Below are positions 7,033 to 13,998 of a stretch of DNA of 17,104 nt, piece by piece. Positions within the stretch are counted from its first letter, which is position 1. Every line of letters begins with the position of its first letter. Location of the stretch: NCBI GenBank assembly GCA_036501345.1, contig DASYAN010000038.1, positions 1-17,104 on the forward strand. The letters are read 5' to 3'. The position numbers and the translations under genes were made by a program. The notes under the pieces are model-generated. The model was not told the origin of the DNA and ran no database searches. It was given only the letters and a program-made list of their open reading frames with translations. Origin of the DNA: DASYAN01 sp036501345. Lineage in GTDB: Bacteria; Chloroflexota; Ktedonobacteria; Ktedonobacterales; Ktedonobacteraceae.

Positions 7033-7074
7033 TCACGGCATGGGGAGATGTCACAATATGTTTGAAAATATCAA
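6930..7074 (+). ncRNA. Putative TnpB guide RNA (omega/reRNA) with right-end hairpins
   Basis: The end of tnpB and the right end contain three stem-loops. The first is an 8-bp stem with an AAAA loop (6955-6974, one G-U pair), the second a 7-bp stem closed by a GCGA tetraloop (7001-7018), and the third TGCC/GGCA (7026-7040). By analogy with characterised TnpB systems the RNA runs from inside tnpB through the right end, and about 16-20 flanking bases act as guide, here from about 7055. The 5' end is not defined by the sequence and is approximate. Confidence 0.5.
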
Positions 7075-7076
7075 AC
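7060..7076. repeat. Inverted repeat just outside the IS right end
   Basis: GTTTGA (7060-7065) and TCAAAC (7071-7076) flank AAATA. It lies between the IS right end and the DUF4203 ribosome binding site, so it could be an operator of that gene. It also falls inside the presumed TnpB guide. Confidence 0.35.
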
Positions 7077-7102
7077 GGCATAAAGCTAAACAAGGAGGTC
7101 CT

Positions 7103-7762
7103 ATGTCTTTTAGACTTCTCGCCGTTGGCATACTGGCGTTAGTGATAGGTACTGCACTCTGTTTCGCCGGATACCGAGCATTTCGCGCCTTGATCGCGAT
7201 CTGGGGCTTTTTCGCGGGATTTCTGCTTACGGTTCAAGCGGTCGGAGTTTACTCAGAGGGGCATTTCCTGGTATCAATTGGAGGATTGGCCATTGCATTC
7301 GTTGTGGGCCTTATATTGGCAGCACTGGCGTACTATCTGTATGTGGCAGCTGTTGTCATTCTGAGTGCTTCGGTTGGCTTCTGGGTTGGGACTGGTATCA
7401 TGATGGCCCTGGGCTACGGTAATCACAGCACTCCAGCACTAATAGCTGGCCTCATTTGTGCTGTTGCCATGGCTGTCCTGACCTTGGCTCTTGATCTGAC
7501 AAAATTTCTGATTGTTATCAGTACATCTCTGGGCGGAGCCAGTAGCATTATTGCAGGCATTTTACTCCTCTTGGGGAAGATCCCGCTGGAAGCTCTGTCG
7601 TTTGGTATGGTTGGAGCCATCATCAGTAGTTCGCAACTTTGGGGTCTTGTATGGCTGGTTCTTGCAATTGTCGGTATAATTGTCCAGTTGAGCAGTACTC
7701 AGAGTTATGCACACGGCCATGCACGAGCTCAGTTTTATAAGTCTGAGCGTAAAATTGCATGA
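7103..7762 (+). CDS. DUF4203 / TMEM198-like multi-pass membrane protein
   Basis: This is a 219-residue protein, almost entirely hydrophobic, with about seven membrane helices: LLAVGILALVIGTALCFAGY, then IAIWGFFAGFLLTVQAVG, SIGGLAIAFVVGLILAALAY, a glycine-rich helix VILSASVGFWVGTGIMMALG, then ALIAGLICAVAMAVLTLAL, GGASSIIAGILLLLG and LWGLVWLVLAIVGIIVQL. The pattern of helices with G-x-x-x-G spacing and FRALI-x-x-W-G-F-x-x-G fits DUF4203, a family without a defined function. The frame is open upstream to 6998, but AAGGAGGT (7092-7099) fixes the start at 7103. The short tail (YKSERKIA) would be cytoplasmic. The IS right end lies about 50 bases upstream, so the element may have separated this gene from its original promoter. 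Confidence 0.8.
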   Translation: MSFRLLAVGILALVIGTALCFAGYRAFRALIAIWGFFAGFLLTVQAVGVYSEGHFLVSIGGLAIAFVVGLILAALAYYLYVAAVVILSASVGFWVGTGIMMALGYGNHSTPALIAGLICAVAMAVLTLALDLTKFLIVISTSLGGASSIIAGILLLLGKIPLEALSFGMVGAIISSSQLWGLVWLVLAIVGIIVQLSSTQSYAHGHARAQFYKSERKIA

Positions 7763-8193
7763 ATGGGATGAGTATCTCAAATTTTCAATGTCAAATTTGT
7801 CCCTGTTTTCCTCTGGGGAAGTAACAAATATTCTTCTATACTTTACACAACAGAATGTCACCCACAGACCTTTGAAAATTGCTAGAGCACCAATCGGGTA
7901 ATCGAAAATGCTACTACGAGCCCGAAAGTTTTGTGCTCAATGAGAATCTACTTTGGATACTGCATGACCAGGAGTGGTGTTGCTTGACTGATTATATGGG
8001 CTCGACCTTTTTGCAAACCGCTGTGAGACGTTATCCGTGTTTCGCTCTTTGATGTGGTAGAAGCGGATACTCTGGCGAATCTTTCGACCAATCCGCAAAG
8101 TTGTTCACTAGATGTCCTGGAAAAAACCTCTTTCACTAGCTATCCTTTAGGTAAGGTGCGAAAGCATATTATCAGGAAAGAAAGATACCTAAG
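7763..8193. other. Intergenic region, no supported gene
   Basis: Just after the DUF4203 stop, CAAATTT (7778-7784) and AAATTTG (7793-7799) form a 7-bp inverted repeat followed by CTGTTTT, a weak terminator candidate. From 8027 to 8197 one plus-strand frame is open and reads protein-like (ADTLANLSTNPQ), overlapping the ATG of the next gene, but it has no ATG or ribosome binding site. It may be a gene remnant. Nothing else is recognised. Confidence 0.4.
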
Positions 8194-10482
8194 ATGAAAT
8201 CTGATTTATTGAGAGTGGAGCGAATAAAGCGAGGCTGGACCCAAGCCAAAGTTGCGGAGGCAGTGGGGGTCGATGCGAGAACGGTCGGTCGTTGGGAACG
8301 AGGGCAAGCGCTCCCGTATCCTTATTATCGTGAGCAGCTCTGTCTTCTTTTTGACAAGACACCTCAACAATTAGGATGGCTCCCTGTCGATGAGGACCAG
8401 CTCTTGGAAAATGTCACGTTCCTTGATGTCCAATCCACTAGGTCAGATATTTCCGTGTCTGCGTCCTTGCTGGTTGATCCGAGCATTCCCTATGCTCTGG
8501 AGAGTGCCACCGATCTTGTAGGACGCGATAGCCTCTTGACGAAAGTTAAGGAGCACCTCTTGACGGAAGAGAATGTTTCCCTAATGACTCTGGATGGCTT
8601 GCCTGGCGTTGGTAAAACTGCCATCGTTACCGTACTCGCCATGGATCAGCAGGTCCGGGAGCACTTTTGCGACGGGATCCTGTGGGCTGGGTTGGGACCA
8701 AGCCCCAATATTCTAGGGCATCTCACTCGTTGGGGTATGCTTTTAGGGGTTGTTCCCAGTCAAGTGGAAAATATCAATAGCCGAGAGGCTTGGGGCCAAG
8801 CCTTACAAGCCGCTATCGGAACTCGTCGTCTGCTACTGATCTTCGATGATGTCTGGACGGCTGAGGATGTCCTGTCCCTACAGGTTGGAGGAATGGCATG
8901 TGCCCATGTGGTGACCACACGCTTCTCTGAGGTTGCCTGTGCCTTGGATCAGAGAGCTAGTATCACGGTTGCTGAACTAGACGAAATGGAGAGCATCTCC
9001 CTGCTGAGCCACTTCGTCCCAGGACTCGTTAAGCAATATCCCCGAGATGCACGTGCTCTAGTACAGGCTGTGGGTGGCTTGCCGCTCGCATTAACGCTGA
9101 TGAGCTCCTATCTGGCATCTCAGCCGTCTCACACTTTGCAAGTAACTCTGGCTCTCTTGCATGATACCAAGGAGTGCTTGCCTATGAAGATGCCAAAGCT
9201 ACCAGCGGAAGGTGCTGTTAGTCTTGGCAAAACTATACCCCTCAGTTTATATGCTATTATTGCAATGTGTGACCAGCAACTCAGTCCACAGGCCCATGCC
9301 GCCCTATATGCTTTGGTTACCTTCCTACCGAAGCCAGAGAGCTTTTCGCAGGAAGTAGCCTTGGTGGTGACCCAACAGCCAGTCGAGATATTGAATGCCC
9401 TCTGCGATGCTGGTTTGCTCAAGGTCTGGGGACCAGGGCGCTATCTCTTGCATCGGGCGGTTGCCGATTATATTGTATGTACTCAAGACAAAGCCTCGGC
9501 AACACAAAAGCAATGGATGAAGGGGATTGACGATTCGTGGCTTACCAATCTCTTTGCAAAACAAGAGAGAAATGGTCTATCTGCAACAGAATATGCAAGC
9601 CTAATTAGGAAGAATGAGGTGGATAGAAAGCCACTTAAATGCTCAGTTGATGAACAAGGTGAATTTAGAACTGGTAGGATAACCTCATCATCGGCTAGGA
9701 GTACTGATGCGCCTAGCTCATGGGTAGCGCGAATACTGCAAGGCAAAAGCGGGTTACTAGGGTTAGTGCTTCTTCTCTCCATGATCTTAAGTTTGACGAT
9801 ATGCACCTTATTGCCAGGAGTGATTACCAAACTTGGTGCACATACATCTTCAACAATTCCTATAAGGGAGGATCCAAAGCCTAGTACAGTAGTAGCAGCC
9901 AACTCTGACCCCTATTCCCCGTTCAGCGGGAAACTAGCTCTCAATGACCCATTGAGTGACAACAGTAGAGGTTATGATTGGCAGACAACTGTTTCTGCCA
10001 GATCCAATGACGGGTGGGCTTGTCAATTCATAAGGGGCGCTTACCATGCTGTTGAGTTGCTAAATGCTTACGATTCCTGTCATGTAGCATCTCAAATTAG
10101 TGACTTTGCCTTTGAAGTACATATGCAAATTATACAGGGAACATGTGGTGGTATTGTCTTGAGAGACGCGATGAGTAAAGCATATGCCTATTCATTTAAA
10201 GTTTGCCAGAATGGATCTTATCAATTTATACGCCATAATGGTGGAGGATCCCTAGGTCCTGCTCCAGTATTGGTATCAGGTTCTAGTACAGCAATTACAG
10301 CTGGATTGAATCAGTCTAATGTGATTGCCGTAGTTGCAAATGGAAGCACATTCGACCTCTATGTCAATTATCACAAGATTGCTAGTGGCAATGATAGCTC
10401 TTATAGTCAGGGCCAGTTTGGCGTTTGCGCCGATGCAAATACTGAGGTAGCTTATACAAATGCTAGGGCGTGGACATTATAA
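8194..10482 (+). CDS. HTH-NB-ARC protein with transmembrane anchor and outer beta-sandwich domain
   Basis: This is a 762-residue protein. Residues about 3-60 are an XRE-type helix-turn-helix (RIKRGWTQAKVAEAVGVD, then TVGRWERG). Residues about 107-345 are an NB-ARC ATPase with Walker A GLPGVGKT (135-142), Walker B LLLIFDD (D218, D219), a VTTR sensor and GGLPLAL. Residues about 345-430 look like the winged-helix part. A low-complexity linker leads to a membrane helix at about 520-545 (GLLGLVLLLSMILSLTICTLL). Residues about 565-762 are beta-rich and polar with cysteines (W-x-C-x-F-x-x-GAYH, then a GGIVLRD strand), resembling LamG/DUF1080-like sandwiches. The topology implies a cytoplasmic DNA-binding STAND ATPase coupled to a domain outside the membrane. 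NB-ARC proteins act as signal-triggered oligomerising switches. The usual WD40 or TPR repeats are absent. The ligand and DNA targets are unknown. Confidence 0.85.
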   Translation: MKSDLLRVERIKRGWTQAKVAEAVGVDARTVGRWERGQALPYPYYREQLCLLFDKTPQQLGWLPVDEDQLLENVTFLDVQSTRSDISVSASLLVDPSIPYALESATDLVGRDSLLTKVKEHLLTEENVSLMTLDGLPGVGKTAIVTVLAMDQQVREHFCDGILWAGLGPSPNILGHLTRWGMLLGVVPSQVENINSREAWGQALQAAIGTRRLLLIFDDVWTAEDVLSLQVGGMACAHVVTTRFSEVACALDQRASITVAELDEMESISLLSHFVPGLVKQYPRDARALVQAVGGLPLALTLMSSYLASQPSHTLQVTLALLHDTKECLPMKMPKLPAEGAVSLGKTIPLSLYAIIAMCDQQLSPQAHAALYALVTFLPKPESFSQEVALVVTQQPVEILNALCDAGLLKVWGPGRYLLHRAVADYIVCTQDKASATQKQWMKGIDDSWLTNLFAKQERNGLSATEYASLIRKNEVDRKPLKCSVDEQGEFRTGRITSSSARSTDAPSSWVARILQGKSGLLGLVLLLSMILSLTICTLLPGVITKLGAHTSSTIPIREDPKPSTVVAANSDPYSPFSGKLALNDPLSDNSRGYDWQTTVSARSNDGWACQFIRGAYHAVELLNAYDSCHVASQISDFAFEVHMQIIQGTCGGIVLRDAMSKAYAYSFKVCQNGSYQFIRHNGGGSLGPAPVLVSGSSTAITAGLNQSNVIAVVANGSTFDLYVNYHKIASGNDSSYSQGQFGVCADANTEVAYTNARAWTL

Positions 10483-10644
10483 GATCTAGGTCAGCCAGGA
10501 TTTATGAATGCTGACACTATGGAGAAGTCAGAGAGAAGCACCAGAGGAAGGAAAGACAAAAAGATAGCCGAGTCTTTTCTGGGTGGAGCTAGTCGCATTA
10601 CTTTTTCTCACTCTTACGACTTTCCCACCTCGTTATTCTTGATC
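10483..10644. other. Intergenic stretch with no recognised feature
   Basis: No gene, clear terminator or repeat is seen between the NB-ARC gene and the TetR promoter. The stretch is purine-rich at 10520-10570. Confidence 0.4.
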
Positions 10645-10673
10645 TTGACACATTCCTGACTAGAGCGTAAAAT
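10645..10673 (+). promoter_or_regulatory. Near-consensus sigma-70 promoter of the TetR gene
   Basis: TTGACA (10645-10650) is perfect, the spacer is 17 bases, and TAAAAT (10668-10673) matches at five of six positions. Transcription would start near 10680, about 90 bases before the ATG at 10771. Confidence 0.7.
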
Positions 10674-10675
10674 AT

Positions 10676-10689
10676 TGACTAAATAGTCA
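10676..10689. promoter_or_regulatory. Palindromic operator at the TetR gene's transcription start
   Basis: TGACTA-AA-TAGTCA is a perfect 6-bp inverted repeat. It starts two bases after the -10 hexamer and spans the expected start site, so a bound dimer would block transcription. A further half-site TGACTA lies at 10657-10662 inside the promoter spacer. The position and the TGAC...GTCA form suit autorepression by the adjacent TetR protein. Confidence 0.6.
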
Positions 10690-10770
10690 TAATTTCCACG
10701 GGCAAGTCATTCTACAGACATTAAGCAGGGAACACGACAGTTGATAGACTCATCACACAGAGGTGCACAC

Positions 10771-11391
10771 ATGCAAAGCACTCACCGCTCTCTCAAAGAA
10801 AAGCAACGCCAGGAACGAGAAAGTCTTATTCTCCAGGTAGCGGAAGAAGTTTTATTGGAGAAGGGATACACTGAAACGTCGATTGATGAAATCGCCGCAC
10901 GTGTTGGTATCGCTAAAGGGACGGTCTATCTCCACTTTCCTAGCAAAGAAGATCTGGTGGTTACCATCTTTGCCCTCAACATGCAGACTCTCTTAGAGGG
11001 GGTAGATGGCATCATTGCCAACCAACCAAGCTATCATGCTAAACTAGAAGCCCTGCTGTATTTTATGTATACTGGACTCTTTAGTAAACGTGCACAACTT
11101 CTCTCCTCCATCCACACCTGTGCTGAGCTGATGAACCTCTTTACTCAAAAAGGAAGTAGGATACGTGAACTCTGGCATAAACTGGCGACAGTTGTTGCTT
11201 CATTGCTGGATGAGGGCCAATTGGCTGGAGAATTCACCACAACTATTCCAACCCCGATCCTAGTTGGATCATTTTTTAGCTTACTTTCACCACTCCATTA
11301 TCAACGCCTCAGAGATGAAGAACATTTCTCTACCGAGGAATTGGTCCGATCTGTGGCGCATATTTACTTTGGCGGCATCATGTCCGAATAA
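10771..11391 (+). CDS. TetR/AcrR-family transcriptional regulator
   Basis: This is a 206-residue protein of typical TetR length. The N-terminal DNA-binding domain reads ERESLILQVAEEVLLEKGY, then TSIDEIAARVGIAKGTVYLH with FPSKEDL, the standard TetR helix-turn-helix. The C-terminal helical ligand-binding and dimer domain is not diagnostic, and no known ligand class is recognised. The frame is open from a TTG at 10741, but the ATG at 10771 is preferred because AGAGGTG sits eight bases upstream. The near-consensus promoter with a palindromic operator suggests autorepression relieved by a small molecule. No transporter or enzyme gene follows on the same strand, since the next gene is convergent. 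Targets other than itself are therefore not visible here. Confidence 0.9.
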   Translation: MQSTHRSLKEKQRQERESLILQVAEEVLLEKGYTETSIDEIAARVGIAKGTVYLHFPSKEDLVVTIFALNMQTLLEGVDGIIANQPSYHAKLEALLYFMYTGLFSKRAQLLSSIHTCAELMNLFTQKGSRIRELWHKLATVVASLLDEGQLAGEFTTTIPTPILVGSFFSLLSPLHYQRLRDEEHFSTEELVRSVAHIYFGGIMSE

Positions 11392-11444
11392 AGAGCTGCC
11401 ACAAATCATTCCAAATTTCGTAAGCTTGCAAAGTAGACGCGAGT

Positions 11445-13547
11445 CTATGCACCACTATTGCGCAGTTTGTACACCTTAATGGCAACCTGCAGTGTGAGCC
11501 AGTTGCTGCGCTCCTGTAGATCGATATCGCACAGGGATTGCAAGCGCTCTAGGCGCTGAATTAGCGTATTGCGGTGTACAAAGAGCCGATCAGAAGTCTT
11601 GGTAAGGTTACCTGCACATTCCAGATATGTTTCCAATGTATCCAGTAGATCAGTATTCTTCCTCCGGTCGTAATTGACAATGTGCGCAATCTGGTCCTGG
11701 TAAACATCGCGTAGATCATCCATATGTGCGATCTTGTACAGGTAACGATAGACTCCCAGGTCATTGAAATGTGTCACAAAGGGTTGGCGTTTACTATCAT
11801 CTCCCTTCTGTTCGACGAGATCCTGTCCCATCTGGAGGGCTTCATTAGCCTCGGCAAAGCCGCGTCGGTAATCGCTAATATGTTGGCAGGCGTTGCCAAC
11901 ACCTATAGACAAGTAGACATCGTACTCATTGCGCAATTGATGCGTGAAATCCTCTAGCCATGCTTTCAGACGTATAATGCTAGAGTCTTTTGCTAAGGGA
12001 ATAATACAGGTTACTAGATTTTCATGCTCATAGAAGACAGAGCCACTGTAACTATCCTGGATGCGCCGCCGAACAACGGTGCACATTCGCTTATAAGTTG
12101 CCTGTAAAGAAGCCCCCTGGCTATAGCTATTCCCTTCGGGCATGGGCAGAGCCTCGCGGAAGTCCGAGGAACGTTTACGCTCCTGTTTGCTACTCTTTTG
12201 TGTAGAAGTTGGATTGTCCCAGTGCGTATCCATATGGGCAATTTCTACGATCACTGGTACATGCGGTTTTGTCAGATCACAGCCTAGGAAGTGAGCACGC
12301 TGGCGCAACGAATCATCAGAGTCGCTACTGCCGTGCATCAGATCATCAAAGAAGCCTTTCACTAGGTTCTTCTGTGCCAGTTGATTAACCAAGTAGCTAT
12401 TCTTAATTGCAATGGCTGCCTGATTAGCAATCGTTGCCAACAACGTCTGATCTTCAGCGGAGAAACGGCGCTGCTTATTAGAATAGCAGTTGATCAAACC
12501 CAATTGCTCAGTACCAGCAATCAGGGGCGCAGAGATCAAAGATCGATACTGTGTATCTTTGAGTGGATTGAGTCGTTCTAGCGTATGGTCATTGCTCTCC
12601 CGATCGCTTTGCACAGATGTGCTCTCTTGTGAGGATGGCTTCTCATTCCATTCACGTAACCGTTCCAGTGTTTGGGCATCTACATCGACTGATTGGAACT
12701 GGGCCCGATCGTTCAAGTTGGGTGAAGTCGCTCGTACCGTCAGACGCCAAGCCTCCGACTCGCGTTCATTTATCTGATCCATCAACATAACCACACAGAG
12801 GTCAACTTCCATAATTTGCACAGTGAGTGTTGCTAGGGAACGGAGCATGTCATCAAGGAAAAGGCTGGAACTGATCGTCTGGCTCAGGACAGCAAGGGAA
12901 GTTAAAACACTGAGCTTGCGCTGCGTATTCTCGTACAACTGAGCATTTTCGATTGCTCTTCCCACCAGGGCCGTCATGCTATTAATAAATGTGCGGTGCT
13001 GCTCGGTAAACTCACGAGGAGCAACAGACTGCACTGTAATCACCCCGACTAGATTGTGGCTCTTCGTAATAATCGGCACTGTCATGATCGACTGGAAATT
13101 TTCCTCTTCCAGCTCAGAGAAGTAGCAGAAGCGCGGATCCTCCAGTGCCTCTTCTTTTACAAAAACTGGCTTGCTATGCAGTGCTACCCAACCAGCGATG
13201 CCTTCTCCCAAGGCCATCGAAATTTTTCCTACCAGATGCTGATACTTCTCAGTAGTGCTGGCAAGCACAAGACGCTCTTTATCCTTATCATAGAGATAGA
13301 TAAAAGCGACTTGACAGGACGTAGCGCGGACCACAATGTCCACAAGGTGTTGTAACACTTCATCAAGCCTCAACGTTGAGCCGACTGTCGAGATCACTTC
13401 ATTGAGTAAAGCGTTCTCTTGCATGCGCATCTCGAGTTCGTTACGTAGTTCACTATTTTCTTCGTACTGTTGTTGGAGCACTAGCTCTTCCCCTTCGAGA
13501 GGAGATGTAGCAGGAAGCTGATGATTGGTACCGGCCTTGAAAGACAT
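11445..13547 (-). CDS. GAF-domain sensor regulator with PucR/CdaR-type C-terminal HTH
   Basis: This is a 700-residue protein. A short coiled coil (residues about 22-45) leads into GAF 1 (about 50-205: LDEVLQHLVDIVVRAT, ALGEGIAGWVALHSKPV, IMTVPI, LVGVITVQS) and GAF 2 (about 215-390: LDDMLRSLATLTVQIMEVD through SLISAPLI and LLATIANQAAIAIKN). A middle CdaR-like region (about 400-590) follows, containing LSIGVGNACQHISDYRRGF. The C-terminus is a PucR helix-turn-helix (DLLDTLETYLECAGNL, VHRNTLIQRLERL). Such proteins are cytoplasmic one-component transcription regulators whose GAF domains bind small ligands or sense redox state. AGGAGGT directly before the ATG supports the start. The gene is convergent with the TetR gene (53-base gap) and divergent from the sensor-kinase gene. 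A perfect 11-bp inverted repeat lies 49-93 bases upstream of its start. Confidence 0.9.
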   Translation of the reverse strand: MSFKAGTNHQLPATSPLEGEELVLQQQYEENSELRNELEMRMQENALLNEVISTVGSTLRLDEVLQHLVDIVVRATSCQVAFIYLYDKDKERLVLASTTEKYQHLVGKISMALGEGIAGWVALHSKPVFVKEEALEDPRFCYFSELEEENFQSIMTVPIITKSHNLVGVITVQSVAPREFTEQHRTFINSMTALVGRAIENAQLYENTQRKLSVLTSLAVLSQTISSSLFLDDMLRSLATLTVQIMEVDLCVVMLMDQINERESEAWRLTVRATSPNLNDRAQFQSVDVDAQTLERLREWNEKPSSQESTSVQSDRESNDHTLERLNPLKDTQYRSLISAPLIAGTEQLGLINCYSNKQRRFSAEDQTLLATIANQAAIAIKNSYLVNQLAQKNLVKGFFDDLMHGSSDSDDSLRQRAHFLGCDLTKPHVPVIVEIAHMDTHWDNPTSTQKSSKQERKRSSDFREALPMPEGNSYSQGASLQATYKRMCTVVRRRIQDSYSGSVFYEHENLVTCIIPLAKDSSIIRLKAWLEDFTHQLRNEYDVYLSIGVGNACQHISDYRRGFAEANEALQMGQDLVEQKGDDSKRQPFVTHFNDLGVYRYLYKIAHMDDLRDVYQDQIAHIVNYDRRKNTDLLDTLETYLECAGNLTKTSDRLFVHRNTLIQRLERLQSLCDIDLQERSNWLTLQVAIKVYKLRNSGA

Positions 13548-13595
13548 GCGACCTCCTAAATTTAAGTTAGCATTTAATAAAGCATTACGTAAAAT

Positions 13596-13640
13596 GAGCG
13601 ACCAACATTATGGCGCTGAGCGTCACGACGTTGGTCGCTC
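13596..13640. repeat. Perfect 11-bp inverted repeat upstream of the PucR-type gene
   Basis: GAGCGACCAAC (13596-13606) and GTTGGTCGCTC (13630-13640) flank 23 bases. On the minus strand the hairpin is followed by ATTTT and then the ribosome binding site of the GAF/PucR gene. It could be a terminator protecting that gene from incoming minus-strand transcription, an attenuator in its leader, or a large dimer operator. Confidence 0.6.
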
Positions 13641-13890
13641 TTTCAGATAAGTCCTTCTATGGATAATCTGTCTATAACTATATAAGACATATTGTACTCA
13701 TTTTCCGTGTCTAAGTCTAGAGTTTTCGCCATACTTTTTAGCTTTCTTTGAAAGACTTGACGAATTTGGCTGTCCCTCCTGGTTTTTTCTTCTCCATCGC
13801 TAGGCTTCGATACATATACCTCTCTACTCTCTTCAAAAATGACAGTTTTTTCATAAAGATGCACTAATTGCTGCAAAATACAATCGTATC

Positions 13891-13899
13891 TGGTATAGT
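13891..13899 (+). promoter_or_regulatory. Extended -10 promoter for the sensor kinase operon
   Basis: TGG-TATAGT is an extended -10 element (TGn before a five-of-six hexamer). No good -35 is present at 17 bases. The leader to the ATG at 13999 would be about 93 bases. Confidence 0.35.
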
Positions 13900-13998
13900 A
13901 AGACAAGGGGTTTGGAGGGAGAGTGTGTTGGAACAGCTCTGACCCAAAAAGCAGCATATGCAAAGTGTTGAAGAGATGATTGAAGGGGAAGTTGTGCA

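Larger units (their letters stand above)
5518..7054 (+). mobile_element. Decayed IS200/IS605-type element (tnpA remnant, intact tnpB, right end)
   Basis: A truncated tnpA is followed three bases later by a full-length tnpB. The right end has stem-loops typical of this family, and the likely end is a TCAC at 7051-7054. GC content jumps upward at about 5520 relative to the AT-rich defence block. The left end is missing: the first part of tnpA and any left-end hairpin have gone, so AT-rich DNA abuts the middle of the gene. The right boundary is inferred from the last subterminal hairpin and the TCAC-like end and could be off by some bases. Confidence 0.75.
13548..13998. other. Divergent intergenic region between PucR-type regulator and sensor kinase
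   Basis: It holds the long inverted repeat (13596-13640) and an extended -10 promoter for the kinase (13891-13899). A 118-codon minus-strand frame (13643-13999) fills most of it, but it lacks a ribosome binding site and covers the kinase promoter, so I do not call it a gene. Confidence 0.45.

Noticed and set aside
6998..7102. N-terminal extension of the DUF4203 protein
   Set aside because: It would be translated from the IS right-end hairpins. The strong AAGGAGGT site fixes the start at 7103.
8027..8197. Open plus-strand frame overlapping the NB-ARC gene start
   Set aside because: No ATG or ribosome binding site and only 56 codons. Mentioned as a possible remnant but not called.
9483..9902. 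Minus-strand 139-codon frame
   Set aside because: Antisense to the NB-ARC protein's linker and membrane helix, with no family features.
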